From assembly GCA_949317995.1 (NCBI GenBank), contig OX439040.1, forward strand, positions 26,762,030 through 26,826,029: DNA of 64,000 nucleotides. Direction: 5' to 3'. Within the stretch, counting starts at the first letter, position 1. Every line of letters begins with the position of its first letter. The position numbers and the translations under genes are program-made. Source of the DNA: Acholoe squamosa (lineage: Eukaryota > Annelida > Polychaeta > Phyllodocida > Polynoidae). The notes beneath the pieces were generated by a model. That model was given only the letters and a program-made list of their open reading frames with translations, did no database searches and was not told where the DNA came from. Positions 47,033 to 58,600 of the stretch are shown here, in pieces.

Positions 47033-48933
47033 CCCTCCGTCAACTACAGCAAAGTGCAGCGGGACACGCGGCAGGCACCTCCGGCTAAGCTGTAAAGTCT
47101 CCCCCAGACTGGGCAGACGGTCCGAACACCTGGAATATGTAAACAATGGTCATAGATTATATCCCATGCTTGCCAATAGATGTAAATAATATTTTGTCTT
47201 ATATGAGAAAACTTTCTTTTCTATAATGTATCTTACATATATAGAATATGAGAATGAGCATTCGAGAAGGAGAATTTGATGTACCATAATACCCTGTGTA
47301 TTAGGCGCGCCTTATAGTTATAGGTGAGGATCGATCACTGGTGCGCCTTATAGGTGAGGATCAATCACTGGTGCACCTTATAGGTGAGGATCGATCACTG
47401 GTGCACCTTATAGGTGAGGATCGATCACTGGTGCACCTTATAGGTGAGGATCGATCACTGGCGCACCTTATAGGTGAGGATCGATCACTGGTGCACCTTA
47501 TAGGTGAGGATCGATCACTGGTGCACCTTATAGGTGAGGATCGATCACTGGCGCACCTTATAGGTGAGGATCGATCACTGGTGCGCCTTATAGGTGAGGA
47601 TCGATCACTGGTGCGCCTTATAGGTGAGGATCGATCACTGGCGCGCCTTATAGGTGAGGGAATGAATTTTTCAAACACCCCAAGAAGGCTTTGCCACTTA
47701 TGTAGGGTGGTATAAGGGTGTGTGGGAACCTCAAGCTACCAATAGACTTTTAATTTTGAAAACCCATTGATCAGAACAGCAGTTATGTAATTTTTAATTT
47801 TCCTAACCTATCTACAAACTCTGGGTGTGCCTTATACGAGGAGTGCGCCTTATATGCAGGGTATCCCGGTATATATAGATACGGAAAAGAAAGAAGATAG
47901 AATCTGATAAGCATGCATGTTATCTCGCTATAACTAAGAAGATAGATAACCTACTTGACAATACAAAGGTGGTGATGGGGGAACATCTCGGCCGTCTTCT
48001 TGAACTTAGAGTTGGGTAAGTAGACGTCGTACATAATATGATACTCATCACGCCCTCTATCCACTTTTATACAAGGCCTGTAGATAAGAGGATGGAGTAA
48101 AGTAATGATTGGGTACAAACATCTATCTATCACTGATATACTATAGAATATGTATTTCCATAGCGCCTAGAATATATAGTCTTCGGGGATGCCACCCAAT
48201 ACGGAAATGATCTTAACCTTCTCAATGCCCAATAGGAAATAATTATTGGAATTAAAGTCTAAAGTTCGGGATTCCGAAAAGGTTAAGAAAAGTGGCAACT
48301 CTGAGTGTTTGTTAATTACGTATTTTCTATTTGATGTTGGACATTTGGCAGGGTTTTCAAAGAAGCTTCCGAGCAGATCTGTGATGAAACAATGAATTAA
48401 ATTAGCCATCCCGAACGACCATGGCATACAGTGTCATCGATCCACCCTGAGGGGCGATGCTCGAGGGGGATACAGCCTGACAATATAAGACTGGGAGTTA
48501 ACTTCTGTATCTATTTCGCCTTATTTTGATTTAAAATTGCTTAAATTCTTTAATTTAGAATCTAAATAAGTCAGGTGACCAGGAGTGGTCAACGAGACAA
48601 TTATTGCAGAGGCAGGTGGCGATCAGTACGACAATGTCATCTCTATGGGCCGTTGTTATTCACATGAAATAAAATATGTGCTGGCTCTGATGTATGTTGC
48701 TTGTCTAATAAGAGACATCGACCAGCTGAGTATTAGAGCATCATTCCAACACTTCCAGAGCAGGGGGTGGATAATGCATGAATGTACCGCTGGCAAGTTA
48801 TTCTGCCGACAGACATTGTCCAATCACATTCAAAGCTCATAAGCCATCTTCAATAAGGAGGTACTTACATGTTGTGATGTGGTGCAGATAACTGGACACT
48901 TTCTATAATCTGCAGCTTCTTCAGTATGCTACC
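46979..48933 (-). CDS. TSEN54: C-terminal exons of a TSEN54-like tRNA-splicing endonuclease subunit
   Basis: Three exons, 48933-48870, 48077-47955 and 47129-46979, have GT..AG borders and matching phases and end in TAG. They encode about 111 residues: SILKKLQIIESVQLS, then EYHIMYDVYLPNSKFKKTAEMF, then VPLHFAVVDGGDMNFYVFHD and IKLPVDLS. The pattern of an aromatic-rich strand (FDVYxPxxxFKK), followed by VPLxFxxVDxGDxxFYxF and a LPxD end, is that of the Sen54 C-terminal domain, a structural subunit of the nuclear tRNA intron-excising endonuclease. Upstream exons are not recognised, so the gene is partial here. A MITE with a minisatellite is in the last intron. The family assignment is from memory of motifs. 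Confidence 0.6.
47282..47871. mobile_element. MITE expanded by an internal minisatellite
   Basis: The ends (TACCATAATACCCTGTGTAT and, on minus, TACCGGGATACCCTGCATAT) are inverted and followed by AAGGCGC. The right 170 bp matches the right part of the MITE at 51247-51541 (AATTTTGAAAAYCCATT, AACTCTGGGTG, GCGCCTTATAYGCRGG). TA flanks both ends. It lies in the last TSEN54 intron. Confidence 0.75.
47317..47658 (+). repeat. 30-bp minisatellite, about 11 copies
   Basis: The unit of exactly 30 bp contains CCTTATAGGTGAGGATCGAT and CACTGGTGCAC or GCGC. The GCGCCTTATA part is the terminal motif of the host MITE, so the array probably arose from the MITE end. The open frame through it (LIGEDRSLVH repeats) is a by-product of the 30-bp period. 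Confidence 0.9.
48184..48303. mobile_element. MITE, 120 bp, GATGCCAC ends, 6-bp target duplication
   Basis: The ends CGGGGATGCCAC and GTGGCAACTCTG are inverted; flanks are AGTCTT and AGTGTT, a 6-bp duplication with one mismatch. Same family as 61120-61261. Confidence 0.65.
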
Positions 48934-49009
48934 TGCAAGTAACAACAGGGTGAATAACGAAAAGTACCCTTCTGGGGAAACCATAAGTGTCATACTAGGT
49001 ACTGAACAA

Positions 49010-49127
49010 GTAATCAATGGATAATTCATGACGCGTGTGTTAGCAAAGGATAATTACACTCGGGCTGTACCCTCATGTAATTATCCTTTGCTAACACACA
49101 CAAGTCATGAATTATCCATTGACTACT
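49010..49127. repeat. Long hairpin, about 50-bp arms
   Basis: TCAATGGATAATTCATGACG and GTGTTAGCAAAGGATAATTACA on the left are matched by the complement on the right, with only a few mismatches and a loop of about 10-15 bases. It probably represents a small foldback MITE. Confidence 0.85.
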
Positions 49128-49255
49128 TATTTTATTACACGATATCAATAGATAATTAATAGAACATCAATAAATTCAAGCTGAAAACAAAAATTGTTCC
49201 CCCTCCCCGGGACTCGAAGACTGCCATAGTGTGTGTACACGATCGGTACACTGCG

Positions 49256-49540
49256 GGACGCGCCAAAACCAAACCAACGGCTGCCGGGCGCCGAGGTGTG
49301 TGTCGGTCTATTGGTTAGAATGCCACCAGAAGCTGTCCGTGTTTTGTTCACGTCCAAACCAAACCAACGGCTGCCGGGTGCCGAGATGTGTGTTTTGATG
49401 GTCTATTGGTTAGAATATCATTATAATTATAGAGGACTGCGGAACGCGTTCAGACCAAACCAACGGATGCCGGGCGCCGAGGTGTGTGTACCGATGGTCT
49501 ATTGCTCGGCACCCTGAAGCCATTGGTTTGGTTTGGATGC
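49256..49540. repeat. Direct and inverted copies of an AACCAAACCAACGG unit
   Basis: AACCAAACCAACGGCTGCCG followed by GGCGCCGAGGTGTGTGT occurs at 49267, 49357 and 49455, with an inverted copy at 49506-49540 (CTCGGCACCCTGAAGCCATT then GGTTTGGTTTGG). The inverted copy adjoins the SINE head that follows, so these may be SINE bodies. Confidence 0.7.
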
Positions 49541-49554
49541 GAAAAAAAAAAGAT

Positions 49555-49640
49555 TCGCCCAGACCGGGACTCATCCCGCCTACCTCTACAAGCTGAGCGC
49601 AATGCGCTAACCACTAGACCACCGGGTCTCACACCTCGGC
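49555..49640 (-). repeat. tRNA-derived SINE head
   Basis: On minus, GGTGGTCTAGTGGTTAGCGC (A box) and GGGATGAGTCCCGGTC (B-box region) are spaced as in a tRNA gene, after which A-rich sequence follows at 49541-49551. The head resembles tRNA-Glu/Asp-type 5' halves. Confidence 0.6.
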
Positions 49641-49825
49641 TCGGCTTGGTTTGCTTTGAACGCATCCCGCAGTCGTTGCGGTTATGGCAGCAGCAGCGAC
49701 AAAGCTGGGGGGGGGGGGGCACAACCCAGACTTCAGGGTATTTTCACACTTTGAATGTATAATAGTTATATGTGAGTACCCTCCCCGGGCTTTGTATCAT
49801 ATCAAGTCCTGGTTCTACCCAACCA

Positions 49826-49905
49826 CTTCTTGTCAGTCCCTGTGGTGCAATACATAGGGAGTTGCATTTGGGATCTGAAACTGCAGGTTCAGCCCCTACC
49901 CTGAA
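49826..49905 (+). repeat. tRNA-derived SINE head
   Basis: CCTGTGGTGCAATACATAGG (A-box region) and GCAGGTTCAGCCCCTACC (B box) are spaced as in a tRNA gene, with no acceptor stem, so a SINE head is more likely than a tRNA. Confidence 0.5.
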
Positions 49906-51246
49906 AATGAAAAATTTCGTAGGTTTTAACATGTAACATATGACATGTACGGAGGCATGTTATCCATGGATAACATGCCTCCTTACATGGATAACATGCC
50001 TCCTTACAAAAATCATGATGCATGCATCATGGTGTGCAATATCGACAGGTATGTGCATGGGAATATCAAGAAAAAGCACCCAAAATCACAGAAGTCATGT
50101 AATAATTCAAAATAACAGTTTTACGTCCTTTTAAAGACATGATGGATGCATACTGAATAACCATTACTGCAGTAGCAAATTTGCATCTCTCTAGTATTGC
50201 CTCATATCGGTATAGGATTATGAATGGGCTCAATATTCTCGAAAGGGCACTTAATCTCTTCTTTTAGGCCCCTTCTGATACTAACCTCATGTTTTCTTCG
50301 AGCATTATCACTGTTAATGGTTAAGCCTATTGAGAATGCATCCATTATCGCTCATATGTTTCATTGGGAAATAACTCCTCTCCTGGCATATGATATTTAT
50401 TTCGTTTTGAATGTTTTTCTTTTTTCTCTTTGTAACGCTCTCTGTTTATACGATCTTACCAAAGGGTGAGCCTGTTCATGTCTGGCCTCCTATGTAGATG
50501 TGGTTGTTCCATCTATATCTAATTCTCTAACTTTAGGCAAATCGTCCTTTGGAGTGTGATATACTGATTGTCCAATTTCAATCTTACCTTAAGTGTTCTT
50601 AATTACCCTGATAGGCTAAAGTGTAGTTTGTTATTGGCGAATTCTTTCTGGTTTTCCTCCTAGTCTCCTTGAGTAAAGCTAACAGATTTGTAAACCGAAA
50701 AATAGTAAAACTTCTTCAATTTTATTTTACGGTATGATATACTCATTCAATTCCGGTGGTCAAAGTATCTAAGACTACAATCTGTCGTCGTGTCCTTTCT
50801 AATTGACTTTGTAGGTATTACATACACGTCGGATTGTCTCTCAATGGGTCAATAGAAGTCAGTGAAAATGTCAATACTGTCGGGTCAGTTGTGTCAGGTC
50901 ACTAGTATAGATAGTCTGCAGTGTATACAACCGGCTTAATAACCAGTATAGCTGGAGATGAGTTCAGGTGGTGTTTTGAATGATTTCTCATGTATCACAA
51001 ATGAACTTTTGGAATGCCAGGCTGTACATGTATGCAGATAACCTATGCGGTGAGGAGAAGGGTCTCCGGTCAATTCTGATTGATCTCTTGCCGTGTTGGT
51101 TATTTGTTCTCATGCATGTATTTAATATGAAACGGATCAGAATATGAGGAAAATATATGGTGCTTTGATGGCTGGTCTCTTGTCATCTCCACTACACGTG
51201 TCTGTGTATAATGGTGGGGTGGCGAGGAGAAATTTGAGTACCCGAC
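49906..51246. other. Non-coding stretch
   Basis: No gene, repeat array or element ends are visible except a 20-base direct repeat with ATGGATAACATGCCTCCTTA near 49965-50005. Confidence 0.5.
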
Positions 51247-51541
51247 TACCGTAATCTCCCGCGTATAAGGCGCGTCTTATACAGGGGGTTTTAGTTCTCA
51301 TTGGATCCACAAGGGGGACACCAAGACCTTTCTTTTGATATGTTGCACTCCCATATAAGCTCATCTGCTGCTTTTGGGGTCCGGGAGGGTCACGGGGGTC
51401 CAAACAGCACATAGCTTTTTAAATTTTGAAAATCCATTCATTAGAACAAAAGTTATGAATTTTTTATTTTTTTGACCATATTCTGAAACTCTGGGTGCGC
51501 CTTATACGCGGGATGCGCCTTATACACGGCAGATTACGGTA
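51247..51541. mobile_element. MITE, TACCGTAATCTCCCGCG ends, 295 bp
   Basis: Inverted ends TACCGTAATCTCCCGCGTAT and TACCGTAATCTGCCGTGTAT (on minus) are followed by AAGGCGC, and the GCGTATAAGGCGC motif occurs twice at the right end. TA flanks fit a Tc1/mariner or pogo-type source. Related to 47282-47871. Confidence 0.8.
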
Positions 51542-53329
51542 GTTAACTGCTGACTCAATATATGTTTTCTCAATATATAAGCCAAAATGCCTGATTTGTA
51601 GTTAGTGTATAATGTAGGTTCAGTGTCAGTAAGCATAAGACTTACTTGTAATGTCAGTGCCTAAGTGATTGAGTTGGTTTGGTCAATCTTAAAGTATCCC
51701 AATGCTGTCTTAGTAACATGGTTTCTACGTCTAGTATATAAAGGTTTCTTTCTCAACATGGAAGTTATCCTTATTTCCCTTAAGAAGATATGCTTAGAGG
51801 CAGGTGTGTCTTCTTATGTCTGTGACAATGTTGTCATCCCTGCACATTACTTACTCATTGCTATTTTGTGTATTCTAAATAGTGATTAACTCGTTCGCCC
51901 TTACTATTTGCTTGTCCACAAAAGGTGGTTTACCACGAACTGTGTGGCTTAAGCAGTCAGCACGTAGCAGTCTGAAGTAGGTGTCCATGTATTCCTCCAC
52001 GGACTCATTGGGTCATGTATTTAATGAGTGGGTTGAAATATTTTCCAATAGCATATGACGCTGTGAAAGGTGTCCCTAAGATTCGAGTAGTGATCTGTGC
52101 ACGATGTGGTATCACCAATATCGTGGCCTACCCCTGAGTTAAGTCATTTTGTCGGTGTGGTCTTTAAGGTGGTTTGCAAAAAACAGTCCATTTGTCTGAC
52201 TATTGGTGACGTAAGTAGTTCAGTCGGTGTATGATTTGCATTCCTAGCCTTCTTTCATGTTTTCCCAAACCTTTCCTCATTATTCTCTTTCCTTATTAGT
52301 TGCTTTTATCAGTTTTACTTACCAGCTCTGTTAATCTTATAACAAGCACTAGTTCCACTTGTTTGCATCTATCCCATTTCCAATGAGTGAGTGGGGTATT
52401 GGGTGATGTTAGGTGGAAACGGAAATGCACGTGTTGAATCAGAGTGATAGACAATTTGGGGGGGGGGGGTTGTTGTTGTTGTTTGGGTTAATGATTGTAT
52501 GAGTGAGTGATGAACAAATGGTTTATAAGTGATACCTCAATGGTTTATCTTTCAGCCTCCGAGTCACGTTCACAGATGAGTTTGAAATAATACATTCAGA
52601 ATTTATTAATAACCAATCTATAAAATTTCGTCGCTTTACTCTTTATGGTGCTAAGATAAGGAATCGTAAATGTACAATGGCAAATTCAAGTAATGTTACA
52701 ATGACGCTCACAAACAATGAAGTATATTTCGCTGTCATGGACCTTTCTGATTGCTGTATATGGCAATATTTTGGAACAATACATATTTCTTATGTTTTCG
52801 TACATATTTTCGCACAAACTTACCAAGCATGACTTAATGACTACACCCTTTTGGATATATTTTGGGTCTTCAATCAGCGATGTTCTAGGTAAGCATTTTT
52901 ATGATCTTCTAATAGTTAATATGTGCTTATCTATGTCTGTATATGACATCTAAACTATTATGAGCAATGTTTCAAAGAATATACATATTGTGTGCCTTGT
53001 AGGGCACCAGATAAATCATGCTCGTTTCAGTGAGGCATGGGATTCCGCACATGCATTACTCATGTAAATGTTAATTGAGTGTCTAATTTACAGTCATTAT
53101 AATAGTCATTGTATATATAGCTCTGGTACTCTTGCTGAGTATTTGTTTGCAATTTCCTTGAGTATATTAACTTGTGATATCAGTTCATTGTTTGGTCCAT
53201 TCATCATTAATATAGGATGGCGAATTATGTATATGGACCAGTATATGTAGGTACATGCCTATCTGCACTGAAAACAAAAATGTCAATATTGTTCTGCATT
53301 TTAAAGTCATGTTTTTATTGCAGGTTTAA
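51542..53329. other. Non-coding AT-rich stretch
   Basis: No supported gene. A G run followed by TTGTTG repeats lies at 52459-52482. Confidence 0.5.
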
Positions 53330-53904
53330 TGCATGGACATTCTCTTCGCAATCGTCAAAGGATGCGAAGAGGTCATAGCTGTCGATTTCGCCCCAGTCGT
53401 CGTCGACGGTGAACATCTTTAGAGGGGCAACGACGGCTACTGGAACAGCTGATATATTTGCGAAGCTTATGGGGTTGCTTACTGCGGGGGCAGAGGTTTC
53501 TACCTCCCAGGCTTCCTGAGCATTTTCGTCGTCATCTTATTTTATTGTTATGGGTGAGAGGATGGGCGGTCCCTTGGAGAGCCCTAGGGTGAGGTCATGT
53601 CCATCGGGCTGTCTGCGCAGTCCGGTGCCGTGTCCCTGTCCCAGGCATCCGCTGGGCCCTCTCCGGTTGACCTCCACGCTTTCAGGCGAAGTGATGTCTT
53701 CCGGAGGGCGTCCCAGTTGGGTCATCTCATCAGATACGACTCCCCGAAGACATCCCGGTTGTGTACCACGTCTACCTCGCGGTCTATGTCTGCATCTGTC
53801 TGAATGCAATGGCCACAATGGTTAGACCAAAAACTGGGGTAGTCTGGGGTTTCGTCATCGCTGTCGTTATACGCGTGATGCCAGGTCCCTTCGGATTGTG
53901 ACTA
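53330..53904 (-). pseudogene. Degraded acidic coding sequence after the unknown gene
   Basis: On minus, three frames in turn look coding: EAVRLLIVTIRRDLASRV near 53950-53880, an acidic stretch with NDSDDETPDYPSFWSNHCGH near 53880-53800, and 53540-53330 with DDWGEIDSYDLFASFDDCEE. They read like the continuation of the frame at 53905-54385 with frameshifts. GC content is higher than the surroundings. Alternative: unrecognised introns. Confidence 0.45.
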
Positions 53905-54746
53905 TCAGTAGGCGTACTGCCTCCTGTATGTCGCAACTGTGCTACGCATAGAGGTGAAAGCTAGGCTCTGGCGGCCTATGCCGTTTAGCCAGGGTGCCGC
54001 CTTTGCTTCTATCTTGAAGCTTTCCACCAATGTTATGGCTCCCAAGAGGCATACCATCTTGGCTATGGGCTCCTTCCACTCCTTTAGATTCATCTCTACC
54101 GGATCGACTCTTATTAGTTTGGATATTTCCCCATAAACTATTGCTGAGTCGACCGGCTTGCGTAGATCGACATTTCTGATTACCACGGGATGAGTAAAGA
54201 CTCCTTCCAGTGTGGTTTCGTCTATGTTGACAAATAGGTGTTGATTCTCATATATTAGTTGCCTTGCGCTTATTGGGTCAAAGGCGCGTAGTCCTTCGGG
54301 GCCTATTAACGATTCGATAGTCCAAGGCAAGGACGTTCCCAAGAAATGACTACTGTTTAAGGGGAAGTGCTTGATTTCTTGGTGGCTTGAGAAAAATAAA
54401 ACAATACGGTATTTTACTAAGCATTCAGCTATAGGTATATGATATTAAATACTATATGCATGTCCAAGGTTATTCCTGTCTGTGATAAGTCTGACCATTT
54501 TATATAATAATGACATCTGTCTATGTAATACATGTGACAAACCGCTATATAGAGTACCACTGATAGGATGGGGGTTAGGAGGTGGTCTTAGAGGGAATTA
54601 TTCCATACCTGAGCACTATTATGGGTCCAAAGCAAGGGTCCAAAGCTAAACCCTTACAGCTTCAAGATTCCCAAGTGATATACTTATAGCAAGTGCACAA
54701 AATCTCACCTGTTGGCCATAGCCCACTGGAACATTTCTCCTGCCAT
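53905..54746 (-). CDS. Unrecognised two-exon protein, 172 residues
   Basis: Exon 1 (54746-54709) encodes MAGEMFQWAMAN and ends AG before GTGAGA. Exon 2 (54385-53905) follows a CTCAAG acceptor and joins in phase. The product has no recognised domain; visible stretches are SLPWTIESLIGPEGLRAFDP, ARQLIYENQHLFVNIDETTL, KPVDSAIVYGEISKLIRVD and IAKMVCLLGAITLVESF. It appears globular, mixed helix and strand, without signal peptide or clear membrane segment. A frameshift close to the stop may have cut it short, since the next frame (QEAVRLLIVTIRRDL) looks coding. It lies on the same strand as, and downstream of, the gypsy integrase, but I see no link. Confidence 0.55.
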
Positions 54747-55606
54747 GGTTCAACAGCAATGGTTATCTTTCAACCGACGTCAAGCGTTATGCTAACAAGG
54801 TCTTGTTGAGCGGCCTTGTTATCTTATTATTTATAGTGGATGTCTCACTTTTTATTGACAGTCACCGAGTGGCGACACGAGCTAGCTAATTCTCGTGTTG
54901 ATCTTTCCACTCTTTGCCTTACTGACTGGTGCTAATTAACATATATTGTTATGAGTTGACTCACGCGTCCGTGGTCTCATCTCTTTGTTATTAAGGAAGG
55001 CCGTATGTGTCAACCATTCATATGTTTAAATAATACCTATTTTATTAACAAAGAGCTACAAATACATTGTTTGTTCCTCTGTGGAAATGGATGGAATTAA
55101 TATGGATTTTATTTCCTATTGATGTGCTTGCCCAGTTAATCAAACCTATCACTGCTTGTCCACAACCTGTTCCTTTAAAACATGATGAGAGATTGGTATT
55201 TATCAGCTCCTGCAGCATATCAAGTCTCAAAAATCAGGGGGTGTTTTTAATACCACAGTCTTTGGCCATAGGACGCTATTTTCAGGCTGTTTGGATACCC
55301 TTGCCGCTTCATCACCCGATCAGCCTTTGTCTCTTGCCATATGGGTTATTTTTAAACTGATGTCACTAATGGTCCACCATACCAGACATGAGTGTCCTTC
55401 ATGACAATTGATGTGCATTGTTACGCATAATAGAACTTTTCCAATGTTGATATTTACATTGAATACATTATAGGTGTACACTCATACCTACTGGAAAGTT
55501 ACAATTTTCAGATGATTCAGTTTGCTCTGTGGAATAATCCTAGGTCTTTGTTCTCTTGCACCTTGATTTAATGATTTTTGCTTTTTCTCTTAAGATTGGT
55601 GTGTCA
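54747..55606. other. Non-coding stretch 3' of the gypsy pol
   Basis: The 3' LTR of the adjacent gypsy element should lie here or further left, but I could not match it to the 5' LTR at 62759. No gene is visible. Confidence 0.4.
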
Positions 55607-58600
55607 CTACATGACAGTTTTGCATGTCCAATTATGTCTGGGTCTGATAACCTTCCCATAGATTCTGGTCTCTCTAACCTTTTTAGAATTGCCTTTTGTG
55701 AGGCCTAACTTGAAGGTTTCCTTAGGTGTTTGATATTGATTGATTTCTGGGTTGTTTTGCCGTCTGACAAACGTCTTAAATGTACTGTGTGTGGAGAGCA
55801 TACTTCTGTGACCATATAGGGTCCTGCGTATGTTGGATAAAGCTTTTTACTGGTGCTTGGTGCCAGCAAGTTGGGAACATATATACTATGTCACCTGGGT
55901 CGTAGGCGGTGATGGATCTTATTGTCTTGTCATGCCTTTCCTTCATGATCTGGTGGCAGTTTCTCAGATTATCTGAGGCAATTTTCTGAGCTGACTCTCT
56001 TTGCTTTATCATGTGCTTTACCATTTCCCTTTCGTTATTGAATTCTATTTTGTTAAACAGGGCCAACGATGAATCCGTTGGTAGCATTGCTTGTTTCCCG
56101 AAAACCAAGAAATTGGGTGAGTAACCAGTGGCCCTACTAACCGTGTTGTTTAGGCTGAAAACCACTGATTGTAGGTACAAATTCCAGTTTTTCTGGTCTT
56201 TGTAAATATATGACCTCAGGGTGTTTTCTATCGCCTGATTACTTCTTTCACACAATCCCTGACTCTTTGAGTGTAGTGCACTTCCGAAAACCTGTTTAAT
56301 TCCGAATTTGGAACAGAATAATTTTGTCAATTTTGATGTGAAGATTGATCCATTGTCACTCATGAGTACACTTTGTAGTCCGTGTATACAAATTACCTTG
56401 TTAATGTAGTCTAATATGAATGATGCGCTGCTCAATTCTTTGCAGTCCCAAGTGGTGATATGCCTGGACGCGTGGTCCACGACTACCTGCATGTACTTAC
56501 TTCCGTTCCTTGCTTCAGGTAAAGGTCCTATACTGCCTACAGTGACATGACTGTACGTGGTGAGTATTGGCTCTCTTATTTTCATTGGTAGTTTCAAGCG
56601 TTTGGGTTTCTTGTTTGTGATCAGACATGTGTGGCAAGTTCCAACGTAGTTGGTTACGTCGGTGAACATGTTGGGCCAGAAATACCTATATCTAATCAGC
56701 CTATATGTTTTTATTATGCCTAAATGTCCTCCCAATGGAGCATTATGCAGTGTCTCCATTAATCTATGGGTCCATATCTTTGGTATGACAACTTGCAGTT
56801 CTAATTCTCTTTGACGACTGAAAATTGAAGAATTCATTTTGAACAGTATATTGTCGATGACAATGAAGTTGTCGTGTCCCAACAGTATCTGTCTGCTAAG
56901 GTGGTTGTCCTCCGGTAGCTTATTGTTTTCTATGTAACTCCTCATGTTGATACAGAAATCGTCCTTGCCTGCGAGTGGAGCTACTTTTTTTTATATATAT
57001 AGAGCAGTGCTCATTTTTTATTTACAAAAGAAAAAATGCCTATAGCTATACAGGTCTTCGCTACATTTTTTGATATTTTGTTATATAAACACCACAGGAC
57101 ACCACAGGACAATACATAGCGCATTATTATAGTGAGTATGACAATAGATGTGTTCTATATGACTAGTGATAGAGACTAGATACTGATATATCTCTACATC
57201 GATACAGTTTTCGTAGCTCCGTTCCCCTATCTAGGAAGTATGCTATGAGTGAGATACTAGGGTTCTTTCAGTGTATGCATAGCGGTTACATTGAGTCCAA
57301 AATAGCCTCCCATTTCCTAAACCTTTTGCTTGTTCTCCAGACTGCATATAAATTGTTCTGAGAGAAGAGAGTGTTTAAACTCTCCTATCCATTGCAACAG
57401 ATCAAGATGGCACTTGTGATACAGACGCTGCCTATAAATGTAAAACCTGGTTCTAAGCATTACATTGTTGATGATATCACCATTTGGATTTTTCTACATA
57501 ATCCAAGTATCAATTCATGCTCATCTAAATTCCCTGTATCAATCTTAGCAACAGTGTTTATCCATCGTATGACTGACTTCCAGAAGTAGGCTACTGGGGG
57601 GCATTTCACACGGAAGTGATCAAGAGTGTCAGTCTTACCATCACAATATACACATTCTGGGCTTTCCTTTGCACGTATATCAAACAAGTATTTGTTACAA
57701 GCTAGTATTTTATGGAGTACCTTATATTGAAATGATTGTAACTTTGTTTCCCTACTCACTTGGTATGGACACATATATATGTCATACCATGGAACCTTTG
57801 TAAATTGGACCTCAGGAAAGACTTTTGCCCATTTCATTTCATTCCTTGGCATTTGTTGTGAGTGACGGTATAGAACTATCCAATACAATTCCTTGCTTGA
57901 TGTTGAAAAGAGATTAACTACATCTGGGGTATTATCAATGACCCAAATAGTCATTTGGCCTTTGAATTTCGTCACTGGATATGCTAGCTCTCCAGCTACC
58001 TGGTATACTTTGTTGGATTTGTAGAGCCTGAAGAAAGTTACACTGAACACCATACCTTTGAGAAATTTGAGTGTCTGACATAAAACTTCCATTATCCAGT
58101 AAATCTTCAACCCTGACAATACCAGCCTCCCTCCACGACTTCCAAAATATTGGTGTATTATTGATAGTAATAAACTTATTTTTCCACAATACTTCATTAC
58201 GGACCTCCGTTTCTCTTACTAGTGAGACATTTTGGAATTCATGCCAGTCCTTGAGAACCTGATAATAGAATGGGCTTGTTTCTCATGGTATGTTAATATC
58301 TGATTTTGTATGAATGAACAGTTTCAAGTCAGACATTTCATGGAGAAATAACTTAATAAAATCACATGGAACCATGGTGGTATCCCAATAGAACCTTTTG
58401 ATCCAGTTTATGTTAGATACAATGATTTTCGTTTTAAAATTGCCTACTGCAAGTCCACCATGCTTAGTCTGTGCCTGAACACGTGCCCTGGCTACCTTGT
58501 TCCTGTTGGAGCCCCATAGGAATTTGTCAACAATTCTATTGACTTCATCTATTGCTCTAGATGGTGTAGTGGTGACTGAGGCCGGGAACATCACACATGG

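Noticed and set aside
47341..47715. Frame with ten LIGEDRSLVH-type repeats
   Set aside because: The 30-bp unit is a multiple of three, so frames stay open on both strands; the array lies in a MITE in an intron.
53550..53825. Plus-strand frame in the GC-rich patch
   Set aside because: It overlaps coding-like frames on minus and has no matching features; probably a GC-driven shadow.
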